Of a stretch of 64,000 bases of DNA, positions 17,676 through 26,063 are shown piece after piece. The DNA is taken from positions 1-64,000 of the forward strand of contig OY970294.1 in NCBI GenBank assembly GCA_963716125.1. Reading direction: 5' to 3'. The translations under genes were made by a program, and so were the position numbers. Under the pieces are notes generated by a model. The model saw nothing but the letters and a program-made list of their open reading frames with translations. It was not told the DNA's origin and did no database searches. Source of the stretch: Acidiluteibacter sp963716125 (lineage in GTDB: Bacteria; Bacteroidota; Bacteroidia; Flavobacteriales_E; Vicingaceae). Each line of letters begins with the position of its first letter. The first letter of the stretch is position 1.

Positions 17676-18774
17676 AATTACAAAACAGCCTTTGAGGGTG
17701 TTACACATCTCCTCTGCTTTATCTTGGAGAGGAGGAGAACAACAATTGGCTTACCTCTTTGATTCGCTTGATAAATTGGGTATTTCACAGCTAATCTTAT
17801 GTGCAAAAGATTCAGAAATGGAAACTTATTGCAAAGAAAAATCATGGAATTACGTTAGTCAAAAAAAAGTATCAGGTTTTGATATTTTCTTTGCAAAAAA
17901 AATAAAAAGCATTTGCAAAAAGATGGAAGTTTCTTTGATTCATACTCATGATGCCCATGCACATACATTTGCTATCTTAGCTACTACTCTTTTTAAAAAT
18001 AAAACTCCTTTAATTGTCAGCAGAAGAGTAGATTTTCCAATTCAGAAGAGCAAATCATCAAAATACAAGTACAATCACCAAAGTGTAAAGAAGATTGTTT
18101 GCGTTTCAGATAAAATCAAAGAGATTATTGCTATTGATATTCAAGATAAGTCTAAATTAATCACTGTTCATGATGGCATAAGTTTATCTCGTTTTAAAAA
18201 TACACATGTGTCAGGTAAATTAAAACAATTGGTTGGTGTTACAAATCAAATCGTGATTGGAAATACCTCAGCATTAGCCGATCATAAAGATTATTTTACA
18301 TTTATTGATACTATAGAAAAGGTAAATGAAAATAGAAAAGATTGCCATTTTGTAATCATAGGTAATGGACCATTGGAAGATGAAATAAAAAAATATGCTA
18401 GTAACAAGGGAATTAAAAATTTAAGTTTTTTAGGTTTTAGAACTGATATTCCCGAAATATTTGGTGATCTAGATTTGTTTATGATTACTTCCAAAACAGA
18501 AGGACTAGGAACTTCTATTTTAGATGCATTTGCGTGCAAAGTTCCTGTTTTAGCAACTGCTGCTGGCGGAATTCCTGAAATTGTGATTGATAATAAAAGT
18601 GGACTACTTTGTCCAATCAAAGATTCGCATTGCTTATCAATTAAATTGAGTTTAATTATTGACGATAATGGTTTAAAAAAGAAATTGATTCATGGTGGAA
18701 ATAAAATCTTATTAGCTCATAGCGAACTAATAACAGCTGAAAAAACATTAGCGGTTTATCAATCCATTATTTGA
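17659..18774 (+). CDS. Glycosyltransferase family 4
   Basis: 371 residues of GT-B fold. N-terminal domain has RVLHISSALSWRGGEQQLAYL; the C-terminal nucleotide-sugar domain has GNGPLEDEIKKYA, LGFRTDIPEIFGDLDLFMITSKTEGLGTSILDA (the E-x7-E type segment) and ATAAGGIPEIV. Probably a cytoplasmic-face enzyme of lipopolysaccharide or exopolysaccharide building, with the overlapping GT2 gene. Overlaps the convergent O-antigen-ligase-like gene by eight bases (18767-18774). Confidence 0.88.
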   Translation: MVNQFKITKQPLRVLHISSALSWRGGEQQLAYLFDSLDKLGISQLILCAKDSEMETYCKEKSWNYVSQKKVSGFDIFFAKKIKSICKKMEVSLIHTHDAHAHTFAILATTLFKNKTPLIVSRRVDFPIQKSKSSKYKYNHQSVKKIVCVSDKIKEIIAIDIQDKSKLITVHDGISLSRFKNTHVSGKLKQLVGVTNQIVIGNTSALADHKDYFTFIDTIEKVNENRKDCHFVIIGNGPLEDEIKKYASNKGIKNLSFLGFRTDIPEIFGDLDLFMITSKTEGLGTSILDAFACKVPVLATAAGGIPEIVIDNKSGLLCPIKDSHCLSIKLSLIIDDNGLKKKLIHGGNKILLAHSELITAEKTLAVYQSII

Positions 18775-20341
18775 GTTTCTTTTTACTTAAAAGTAAGAAG
18801 GAATTGAAAAATGCAAAAAATGTAACACCTGCCTGGGTTTCTATAGTATCTTCATTTATCATAGAAAATAAAGCTATGGCAAGAAAAATGAAAAAATAAT
18901 AATCTTTACTTCCCAATTTACTAAATAAAGGATAGGAAATAGAAAATAAGATGAGTAAAAATCCAATAATTCCAAACGTAGCCCAAAAAGTAAGAAATTG
19001 ATTATGAGCCCTTAATCTTAATTCCGCAGGAATAGTAGGATTGTATTTATCGTAACTTTTTTCAAACTCATTTTTGATATCGCCTGTACCAGTTCCCAAC
19101 CAAAAATTATCTTGAATGACCAACCAAGCTTGTTTCCAATAAACAATTCTTGCAGCAACTGAATGCCCATTGGCCCCCAATCCTTTATAGTAATTATCAA
19201 TCTCCCATATAATTTTATCAATCCTTTTGAAATAGGGTGCTTTTAAATATTTTACGTTGGCAATTCCATTTTCAATTGCAGCAACTTCATTTTTATTCAA
19301 ATGAGTTACAGCTGCTGAATCTTTTCTTTCTCCTTTCGAAGTCAAAAATCGTATTAACGTCATGAAAAGTGGATTCCCTTTTTTATCTAATTCCTTATAT
19401 GGAATATCTCCTACTTTGTTCCATTCTCTTTCTAATTCATTATAAGCTATATTACTATAAATAAAATACCCATTTTCAGTGTATTTATTTTCTATTCCAG
19501 TGGTATCGTTATTGAATGATTCTCCACTTTCGCTTTTTTCATATAAGATTTGATTTGCTTTGGGATAAAATTCATATTTATTAATTCTTGAGATAACAAT
19601 AGTAATAGTTGTAATCAAAAAAAGACTAAATACAGATATGGAAACCACCTTTTTAATAGAGTTTTGAATTCTACTAAAATAATAAAGTAAAACAAAAGGC
19701 AATACAAGTGAAGTAATTATAATGCCTGAATAGGATTCCAAAATAAAGGTGAAAATAAAGAACCAAATGGCTAAAATTCCATAAGCAGCTTTTGACCAAG
19801 ACTTATTTTTATAGAAAAGATAAAGTGAAAAGAAAAAAGAAAGACTAATCAATAAGCTGAATCGGATATGACTAATGTTAATTGCTAAATCCCGTTTATC
19901 GTAAAAGTTAATATTTTCAATTTGTAAATATTTATTGAAGCTTACTAAGGTAAAAACAGCTACCGAAAACAAGAAAAATTGTATTAACCATTTAAATTCC
20001 TTCTTGCTATACTCAATTCCGGATGAAAAAACTATTGGTAGAAATAAGATGGGCAGCTTGATCTTTAAATCCTTTATAGCATACTCAAAATCAGATGTCC
20101 ATAATAAGCCTAAAAGATGAACAGCAAAAAGTAAAAAAAGTGCTAATGCAGTTTTATTGTTTATAAACCGCTTTACTTTTGTTGCTAAGTTCCATTCTAA
20201 AATCCAATTCCCAAACAAGATTAATTGACCTAGACTCATCAAAAAATTAGACCATGGCAAACCAAAAATAATTACCATTGTCCCCACAAAATAGATTATT
20301 TTATGGTTAAAATACTTCCAACGAAATAGACCAGTTTGCAA
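18767..20341 (-). CDS. O-antigen ligase/polymerase family membrane protein (Wzy_C)
   Basis: 524 residues, about ten to twelve membrane helices, with a long periplasmic loop (roughly residues 255-400) and the Wzy_C signature region around WKQAWLVIQDNFWLGTGTGDIK, followed by RAHNQFLTFWATFGIIG. This family joins polysaccharide to lipid A core or polymerises repeat units at the periplasmic side. The start is TTG at 20341 (MQTGLFRWKYF), only eight bases after the S41 peptidase stop, so it is likely read as the last gene of the hemD-rnpA-yidD-S41 run, and it opposes the glycosyltransferase pair. Confidence 0.85.
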   Translation of the reverse strand: MQTGLFRWKYFNHKIIYFVGTMVIIFGLPWSNFLMSLGQLILFGNWILEWNLATKVKRFINNKTALALFLLFAVHLLGLLWTSDFEYAIKDLKIKLPILFLPIVFSSGIEYSKKEFKWLIQFFLFSVAVFTLVSFNKYLQIENINFYDKRDLAINISHIRFSLLISLSFFFSLYLFYKNKSWSKAAYGILAIWFFIFTFILESYSGIIITSLVLPFVLLYYFSRIQNSIKKVVSISVFSLFLITTITIVISRINKYEFYPKANQILYEKSESGESFNNDTTGIENKYTENGYFIYSNIAYNELEREWNKVGDIPYKELDKKGNPLFMTLIRFLTSKGERKDSAAVTHLNKNEVAAIENGIANVKYLKAPYFKRIDKIIWEIDNYYKGLGANGHSVAARIVYWKQAWLVIQDNFWLGTGTGDIKNEFEKSYDKYNPTIPAELRLRAHNQFLTFWATFGIIGFLLILFSISYPLFSKLGSKDYYFFIFLAIALFSMINEDTIETQAGVTFFAFFNSFLLLSKKKLK

Positions 20342-20349
20342 GATGAAAT

Positions 20350-22017
20350 TTAGTTATTTGTAGAATAAGTGCCTTTCAAAATACTTTTATACGTTTCTTG
20401 ATTAGAAAGAATTTCAATCGCCTTATTTACCGTTGGATCATTATTTAACGATGCTTGAATTCTACCTTTTTGATAATAATACCTTGAAATGATTTCATTT
20501 TCCAGTATTTCTTTAATCTCATCTTTAAACTTCATTAAATCACTACTTTTATCTAATATAAGTTTTTCAGATAGCTTATTATATTCTTCATCGGCCAATT
20601 GAAAGTATTTTTCTTTCTCAGCTACTTCTTTTAATTTTTCTAACTGTCTTTCTGTTTCCGTTTTATAATCAATATCCTTATCAGATAAATATGCTACAAA
20701 CTCTTGATAATCTTGATCAGAAAGGTGAAATTTTTCTGCTTGAACTATTTCCTTATGATTTAATTTGTATTGAGTGGCATAATCAAATATGTAAAAATGA
20801 CTTATTAATACTGCTGTAATATTGCTTAAAGTTCTATCATCCGTTTTTATATCCGGATTAATCCCTTTTCCATCATAAACTATTCGATTGTTTTTCAAAG
20901 TTTTAAATGCTCTAATTGAAGAGTCTGCCACAATCGTTGCTTTGCCTTCATCTGTTCGGTGTTCATAATCTATTTTTTGAATACATCTGCCACTAGGTAT
21001 ATAATATTTAGCTACAGTCACTTTCAGTTGAGCATTGTAACTTAAGCGTCTTGTTTGTTGAACTAAACCTTTACCATATGTTCTATCGCCCACTATTACA
21101 GCACGATCTAAGTCTTGCAAAGATCCTGAAACAATTTCAGAGGCTGATGCTGAATGACCATCAACTAAAACAATTAAAGGAATCTCCGTATCTATTGGCA
21201 CATTTAAAGTTCTATAGGTAGCGTCCCATTCACTCACTTTACCTTTAGTTTGAACCACCATTTGACCTTTCTCTACAAAAGCATTGACAATATTGATAGA
21301 TTGATTTAACAATCCGCCTCCATTTCCTCTTAAATCAAAAATAATAGCTTGTGCTCCATCTTTTTCTTTTAAATTCTTAAGTGCATCTATCACTTGATTA
21401 CTAGCCGTTTGTGTAAAACTATTCAATTTGATATAACCTACCTTATTATTCAACATACCTGCATAAGGAACATCATCAATTTTAATCTCTTTTCTCACCA
21501 AATCTATAGTCAAGTTTTCTTTTTCACCTGGACGTTTTACCTCTAATTTAACAGTAGTATTAGGCTGTCCTTTAAGGGCATCACTTATTTCAGAAGTGTT
21601 TTTCCCTTTCACCCCTTTACCATCTACTTTTATTAAAACGTCTCCAGCTTTTAAACCTGAAGTTTGGGCAGGAAAGCCTTCGTAAGGTTCTGAAATCACA
21701 ACATTATCTCCTTCTTTATGAATTAATGCACCTATTCCACCATACTGCCCTGTGGTCATAAATTTATAATCCTCAATTTGAGACTCAGGAATAAAATTAG
21801 TATAAGGATCCAATGATTTTAACATCGCATCTATGCCAGTTTTCATCAGTTCACCAGGCTTCGTTTCGTCTACATAATAGGTATTTACTTCCTTATACAA
21901 AGTTCCAAAAATGTCTAAATTCTTAGAAATATCAAAGTAATTATCTACAAATCCGTAAGATAAAAAAGCCGTCGTAGAAATGGCTAACGCAACAAATATT
22001 ATTTTTATTTTTTTCAT
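20350..22017 (-). CDS. S41 family C-terminal processing peptidase
   Basis: Tail-specific protease of the CtpA/Prc type, exported (MKKIKIIFVALAISTTAFLSYGF). Domains: N-terminal helical region, PDZ (about residues 90-165; GIGALIHKEGDNVVISEPYEGFPAQTSG), then the S41 core with the nucleophile Ser in GHSASASEIVSG and the general-base Lys in GDRTYGKGLVQ. The C-terminal helical extension is long, 555 residues in all. The open frame begins 13 codons earlier, but those codons overlap yidD; ATG 22017 gives a proper signal sequence and lies one base past the yidD stop. Confidence 0.92.
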   Translation of the reverse strand: MKKIKIIFVALAISTTAFLSYGFVDNYFDISKNLDIFGTLYKEVNTYYVDETKPGELMKTGIDAMLKSLDPYTNFIPESQIEDYKFMTTGQYGGIGALIHKEGDNVVISEPYEGFPAQTSGLKAGDVLIKVDGKGVKGKNTSEISDALKGQPNTTVKLEVKRPGEKENLTIDLVRKEIKIDDVPYAGMLNNKVGYIKLNSFTQTASNQVIDALKNLKEKDGAQAIIFDLRGNGGGLLNQSINIVNAFVEKGQMVVQTKGKVSEWDATYRTLNVPIDTEIPLIVLVDGHSASASEIVSGSLQDLDRAVIVGDRTYGKGLVQQTRRLSYNAQLKVTVAKYYIPSGRCIQKIDYEHRTDEGKATIVADSSIRAFKTLKNNRIVYDGKGINPDIKTDDRTLSNITAVLISHFYIFDYATQYKLNHKEIVQAEKFHLSDQDYQEFVAYLSDKDIDYKTETERQLEKLKEVAEKEKYFQLADEEYNKLSEKLILDKSSDLMKFKDEIKEILENEIISRYYYQKGRIQASLNNDPTVNKAIEILSNQETYKSILKGTYSTNN

Positions 22018-22018
22018 A

Positions 22019-22255
22019 TTAAAATTTAAATTTCTCAGGTACAGGATCATATCCATGTCCGCCCCAAGGGTTACAGCTCAATATTCTTTTAGCTGATAAA
22101 TAAAATCCTTTAAAAACACCGTGTTTTTTGAAGGCATTAACACTATACTCCGAACAAGTAGGGGTATATCTACAATTTGCACCCAACATTGGTGAAATAG
22201 CATATTGGTAGAATCGAATTAAAAGAATAAAAAAACGGCTAAAGATTTTATTCAT
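22019..22255 (-). CDS. yidD: Membrane protein insertion efficiency factor YidD
   Basis: 78 residues with the family pattern FYQYAISPMLGANCRYTPTCSEYSVNAFKKHG, followed by ILSCNPWGGHGYDPVP, including the three conserved Cys. An amphipathic N-terminal helix lets it sit on the inner membrane beside YidC. It is translationally coupled: its start overlaps the rnpA end by eight bases, and its stop is directly before the S41 peptidase. Confidence 0.95.
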   Translation of the reverse strand: MNKIFSRFFILLIRFYQYAISPMLGANCRYTPTCSEYSVNAFKKHGVFKGFYLSAKRILSCNPWGGHGYDPVPEKFKF

Positions 22256-22631
22256 ATAGCTTATTAAAACGCTCTAAAATTAGTATTATTTTAGTGGAGA
22301 TAATATTAAAATCAAGTTCATTTGTCGCAATATAGATAAAAGCAATATGCAACTCTTTATTCTTTGCCTTTAATAGATTGAGAGTAAAAGATTTATTAAG
22401 TCTATAAGCTTCTTTACTGCGTCTTTTTAGCAAGTTTCTATCTACTGCTTTTTTAAACTTTTTTTTAGGAATACTGATCAATACCTTAATTCCAGCTTGT
22501 ATATTTTCCGTTTCTTTCTCTTTATACACTACTTTAAAGGGATATTCTAAAAAACTATTTCTGGATTGAAAAATAGTTTCAATATCTTTTTTGCTGTGTA
22601 AACGTTCTTCTTTTTTGAATGAAGCTGACAT
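22248..22631 (-). CDS. rnpA: Ribonuclease P protein component
   Basis: Protein subunit of RNase P, which trims the 5' ends of precursor tRNAs. The basic RNR signature is clear: AVDRNLLKRRSKEAYRLNK. I use ATG 22631 (MSASFKKEERLHSKKDIE), giving 127 residues; the five extra codons to 22646 run into the terminator hairpin. It overlaps yidD by eight bases. Unlike the classical rpmH-rnpA order, the upstream gene is hemD, with a terminator between. Confidence 0.93.
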   Translation of the reverse strand: MSASFKKEERLHSKKDIETIFQSRNSFLEYPFKVVYKEKETENIQAGIKVLISIPKKKFKKAVDRNLLKRRSKEAYRLNKSFTLNLLKAKNKELHIAFIYIATNELDFNIISTKIILILERFNKLYE

Positions 22632-22647
22632 ATGGTAAAGAAACAAA

Positions 22648-22676
22648 AAAGAGGCAAGTCAAAGACCTGCCTCTTT
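22648..22676 (-). terminator. Intrinsic terminator between hemD and rnpA
   Basis: AAAGAGGCAAGTC pairs with GACCTGCCTCTTT (one mismatch) around a three-base loop; read on the minus strand it is followed by TTTTTTGTTT. It lies 17 bases before the rnpA start, so rnpA must depend on readthrough or on a promoter I do not recognise. Confidence 0.8.
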
Positions 22677-22694
22677 CAAAAAATGTTCTATTAT

Positions 22695-23441
22695 TTATTT
22701 TTTATTTGCCTTTTTTAAATATTGCTCCAGAGCCATTGTCATAGAAGGTGCTTCAGGCTGTGGTGCCGCAATATTAATTTTTAAACCTGCACTTTCGGCA
22801 GCTTTAGCTGTAGTTGACCCAAAAACTGCAATACGCGTATCATTTTGCTTGAATTCAGGAAAATTTTGAAACAATGATTTTATTCCTGCAGGACTAAAAA
22901 ACACTAAAACATCATAATTAACATCTGCTAAATCAGACAAGTCACTACATACCGTTTGATACAAAGTAGCAGAATTATAATTAATGTTATTCTTGTCTAA
23001 TAATTCAGGGATATCCGGTTTTAGAATATCTGAACAAGGTAATAAATACTTTTCTGTTTTATGTTTTTTGATCAAATCCATTAAATCAGAAAAAGTTTGC
23101 TTTCCATGAAAGATTTTTCTTTTTCTATAGATCACATATTTTTGCAAGTAATAAGCGGTAGATTCCGAAATACAAAAATACTTCATGGTATCAGGCACTG
23201 TAACTCTCATTTCTTCACAAATTCTGAAAAAATGATCCACGGCATTTCTACTTGTGAAAATAATAGCTGTATGGTCCAATATGGTAATCTTTTCTTGTCT
23301 GAAATCTTTTGCAGCCACACCTTCTATATGTATAAATGGTCTGAAATCAATTTTTACTTTACACTTATCAGAAAGGTCAAAGTAAGGAGATTTATCAGTG
23401 TCGGGCTTTGGTTGAGAAACTAAAATAGTTTTTACTTTCAA
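22695..23441 (-). CDS. hemD: Uroporphyrinogen-III synthase
   Basis: Cyclises hydroxymethylbilane to uroporphyrinogen III in heme synthesis. 248 residues with two alpha/beta domains. Weakly conserved family, but IIFTSRNAVDHFFR, the second-domain VLVFFSPAGIKSLFQNF and RIAVFGSTTAKAAESAGLKINIAAPQP are the standard landmarks. It lies between DUF4271 and rnpA, a gene order I associate with Bacteroidota. The 49-base gap from DUF4271 suggests cotranscription, ending at the terminator at 22648-22676. Confidence 0.9.
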   Translation of the reverse strand: MKVKTILVSQPKPDTDKSPYFDLSDKCKVKIDFRPFIHIEGVAAKDFRQEKITILDHTAIIFTSRNAVDHFFRICEEMRVTVPDTMKYFCISESTAYYLQKYVIYRKRKIFHGKQTFSDLMDLIKKHKTEKYLLPCSDILKPDIPELLDKNNINYNSATLYQTVCSDLSDLADVNYDVLVFFSPAGIKSLFQNFPEFKQNDTRIAVFGSTTAKAAESAGLKINIAAPQPEAPSMTMALEQYLKKANKK

Positions 23442-23490
23442 GTTTATTAGATTTTTTAAGTTAATATCTTATTGCTAATTAATTAGTTAA

Positions 23491-24483
23491 TTAAGAAAAT
23501 AAAATTTTTGAAACAATTATTAACGGTAAAATTTCGAGGGTGCAAAGATACAAAAATAAATGAATGAATTTAACGTGATGGGAAATTCCTATTTGTATCC
23601 CTTTTAAAATTCTAATTAATATAATTGCTAAAAGAATAAAAGTAGCTATGCTTAAAGAAGTTGCTTGATATTTTTCAATACCAAATACAGAAAATATGAC
23701 AAACGGAAGAATAGCTAACGCAATCATTTTATTGTGCAACAAAATATTAAAAACATATTCATCAATTAAAGATTTTATTCCTAGTATATATGATAATAGT
23801 TTATGAATCAATATTTTAAGTAAATATATGACGGCTATAACTACATTACAGATTAAAAACAAAGAAAATGGAGACCATTTTGTTTCTATATTTAGTAATA
23901 ATGCTATTTGAACTAATAACAAAGAAAAGGTTAATTGCCATGCTAATAATAAAAATATATTAGCTCGATGCGTATATATTTTTTCATTTCTTGTAATTTG
24001 AACTGTAAACTTTCTGCTAAAAAATGAACTAATATATTCATTAAATCTCTTTCTATTAAAGGCTCTTGTAAATCCAATTAGTAACAAAATAAAAAGGATG
24101 ACATAAATAGGCCAACTGAAGGAATAAGGACTTTTAAAGGTTTTTGGCTGAAACAATTCAGGACTTAGAGTTTCGTAGTTAATTTGTCCTAATTCAGAGA
24201 GTTGATTGGTCTTAATTGATAGTTTTGATTGAATAGCAAATAAACTATCCGCAGTTTTTAATGAATCTAACCTATACTGAACCAATGCACTGTCAATTTC
24301 TTGTACTACTTCAATCGACTCAACTGGGGTATAAATTTTTGGTTTAGGGGTAGTTTTTTTAACTGTTTTTTTTACACTGTCCTTTTTAATCGTATCCACA
24401 GCTTGAATGCCCAAATCCTTTGTGGTATCAATCACAAAAGGAACTACGGTAGAATTAGAATCTACAAGTTTTTGGTCAATCAT
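23491..24483 (-). CDS. DUF4271 domain membrane protein
   Basis: 330 residues. The first 120 residues are hydrophilic and Lys/Thr-rich (KKTVKKTTPKPKI); then come about seven hydrophobic segments from FSWPIYVILFILLLIGFTRAF onward. The membrane part matches the DUF4271 family of Bacteroidota, typically encoded next to hemD as here. No enzymatic role is known. It starts at ATG 24483; the region upstream is non-coding. Confidence 0.8.
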   Translation of the reverse strand: MIDQKLVDSNSTVVPFVIDTTKDLGIQAVDTIKKDSVKKTVKKTTPKPKIYTPVESIEVVQEIDSALVQYRLDSLKTADSLFAIQSKLSIKTNQLSELGQINYETLSPELFQPKTFKSPYSFSWPIYVILFILLLIGFTRAFNRKRFNEYISSFFSRKFTVQITRNEKIYTHRANIFLLLAWQLTFSLLLVQIALLLNIETKWSPFSLFLICNVVIAVIYLLKILIHKLLSYILGIKSLIDEYVFNILLHNKMIALAILPFVIFSVFGIEKYQATSLSIATFILLAIILIRILKGIQIGISHHVKFIHLFLYLCTLEILPLIIVSKILFS

Positions 24484-24801
24484 AGCATTTTAATATGATG
24501 ACAAAATTAAGATGTTTTTTATTGCTTTAGTTTAAAAACTCTTTTAATCATTAACAATTTAATCCCCTCCATTCAGGGTTCAGTTATTCTCAAGGATTCA
24601 TAACATATTTTCTTAGTGAGATTCGATACTAATTAGTGATGAACAGCGTCTACCAGATATTTTGAGTGAAGCAATTTCAAAAAAATTTAGAAAAGAATTA
24701 CCATCTAAAAATTAAATAAGTTAAAACTTTCCAAGATTTAATAATCTAATACAAGTTTTAATATAGATTGATTAATTTTGAATAAAATATCAAATAAATT
24801 T
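24484..24801. other. Intergenic region with a possible gene relic
   Basis: Between divergent DUF4271 and acyl-CoA dehydrogenase genes. A 31-codon frame at 24620-24715 reads ISDEQRLPDILSEAISKKF and then RKELPSKN to a stop; it has protein-like composition but no start codon, so it may be the C-terminal relic of a lost gene. The acyl-CoA dehydrogenase promoter lies at its right end. Confidence 0.4.
24773..24780 (+). promoter_or_regulatory. Putative -7 element of the acyl-CoA dehydrogenase gene
   Basis: TAATTTTG, exact TAnnTTTG match, 21 bases before ATG 24802. It contains the TTG at 24778 that would otherwise begin the frame, so that TTG is unlikely to be the start codon. Confidence 0.55.
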
Positions 24802-25992
24802 ATGGCAGCAGATCGATTTCAAGCACCAGATTATTATCAATTGGATGACCTTTTTACAGATGAACAAAAATTAGTTCGAGATTCAGTAAGAGAGTATGTT
24901 AAAGCAGAAATTAGTCCAATTATTGAAGAATACGCTCAAAAAAGTGAGTTCCCGAAGCATTTAGTAAGCGGTTTAGCCAATATAGGTGCATTTGGCCCTT
25001 ATATTCCTGAGCAGTATGGTGGTGCAGGCATGGATCAAATTACTTATGGTTTAATTATGCAAGAATTAGAGCGCGTGGATTCTGGTATTCGCTCCGTAGC
25101 CTCCGTGCAAAGTTCTTTGGTAATGTATCCTATTTGGAAATATGGATCAGAAGAACAAAAAAATAAATTTTTGCCTAAATTAGCTAAAGGTGAAATGATT
25201 GGTTGTTTTGGACTAACTGAACCTGATCACGGATCTAATCCTAGCGGTATGATTACCAACTTTAAAGATAATGGAGATCATTATATCTTAAATGGTGCTA
25301 AAATGTGGATTACAAATTCTCCAATTGCCGATGTGGCAGTTGTATGGGCAAAAGATGAAGCAGGTAGAATTCATGGTTTGCTAGTAGAGCGACGAATGGA
25401 AGGCTTTACAACTCCTGAAACTAAAGGAAAATGGTCTTTGAGAGCTTCTGTTACTGGTGAATTGGTTTTTGATAATGTGAAAATCCCAAAAGAGAATTTA
25501 TTGCCAGGAAGATCGGGTCTAGGAGCTCCATTAAGTTGTTTAGATTCAGCTAGATTTGGAATTGCTTGGGGTGCTATTGGTGCTGCAATGGATTGTTATG
25601 ATTCTGCATTGAGATATTCAAAAGAGCGTATTCAGTTTGACCAACCTATTGCCTCCTTTCAATTGATTCAGAAAAAATTAGCGGAAATGATCACTGAAAT
25701 TACTAAAGCTCAATTGCTCACATGGCGCTTAGGAGTTTTGAGAGAAGAAGGTAAAGCGACTTCTCCACAAATTTCAATGGCGAAACGCAATAATGTGGAT
25801 ATGGCTTTAAAAATAGCTCGTGAAGCACGTCAAATTCATGGAGGTATGGGTATTACTGGAGAATATTCTATTATGCGTCATATGATGAATTTAGAATCTG
25901 TAGTCACTTATGAAGGAACTCACGATATTCACTTATTAATTACAGGAATGGATATTACCGGAATCAGTGCTTTTAGAAATGATGGAAAATAA
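24802..25992 (+). CDS. Acyl-CoA dehydrogenase, glutaryl-CoA dehydrogenase-like
   Basis: FAD enzyme of 396 residues that oxidises an acyl-CoA and passes electrons to ETF. N-terminal helical domain, central beta domain with CFGLTEPDHGSNPSGM and WITNSPIADVAVVWAK, and C-terminal helical domain with RQIHGGMGITGEY and the catalytic glutamate in VTYEGTHDIHLL. The pattern SGxRSxxSVQSSLVMYPI and the VxxYEGTxDIHxL ending fit glutaryl-CoA dehydrogenases (lysine/tryptophan breakdown) better than short-chain acyl-CoA dehydrogenases. Start ATG 24802 (MAADRFQAPDYY) is chosen over TTG 24778. Single gene, closed by a bidirectional terminator. Confidence 0.9.
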   Translation: MAADRFQAPDYYQLDDLFTDEQKLVRDSVREYVKAEISPIIEEYAQKSEFPKHLVSGLANIGAFGPYIPEQYGGAGMDQITYGLIMQELERVDSGIRSVASVQSSLVMYPIWKYGSEEQKNKFLPKLAKGEMIGCFGLTEPDHGSNPSGMITNFKDNGDHYILNGAKMWITNSPIADVAVVWAKDEAGRIHGLLVERRMEGFTTPETKGKWSLRASVTGELVFDNVKIPKENLLPGRSGLGAPLSCLDSARFGIAWGAIGAAMDCYDSALRYSKERIQFDQPIASFQLIQKKLAEMITEITKAQLLTWRLGVLREEGKATSPQISMAKRNNVDMALKIAREARQIHGGMGITGEYSIMRHMMNLESVVTYEGTHDIHLLITGMDITGISAFRNDGK

Positions 25993-26009
25993 TTAATCAC
26001 CTTGATATA

Positions 26010-26047
26010 AAAAAAGGGCTTTCTTTAATTAAAGAAAGCCCTTTTTT
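26010..26047. terminator. Bidirectional intrinsic terminator
   Basis: A perfect 38-base palindrome, AAAAAAGGGCTTTCTTTAA and its complement, with A runs on the left and T runs on the right. It serves the acyl-CoA dehydrogenase on the + strand and the M6 protease on the - strand. Confidence 0.92.
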
Positions 26048-26063
26048 ATGATGCAATTAGCAG

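Noticed and set aside
24778..24801. TTG 24778 as start of the acyl-CoA dehydrogenase
   Set aside because: It lies inside a perfect TAATTTTG -7 element; ATG 24802 gives a normal N-terminus.
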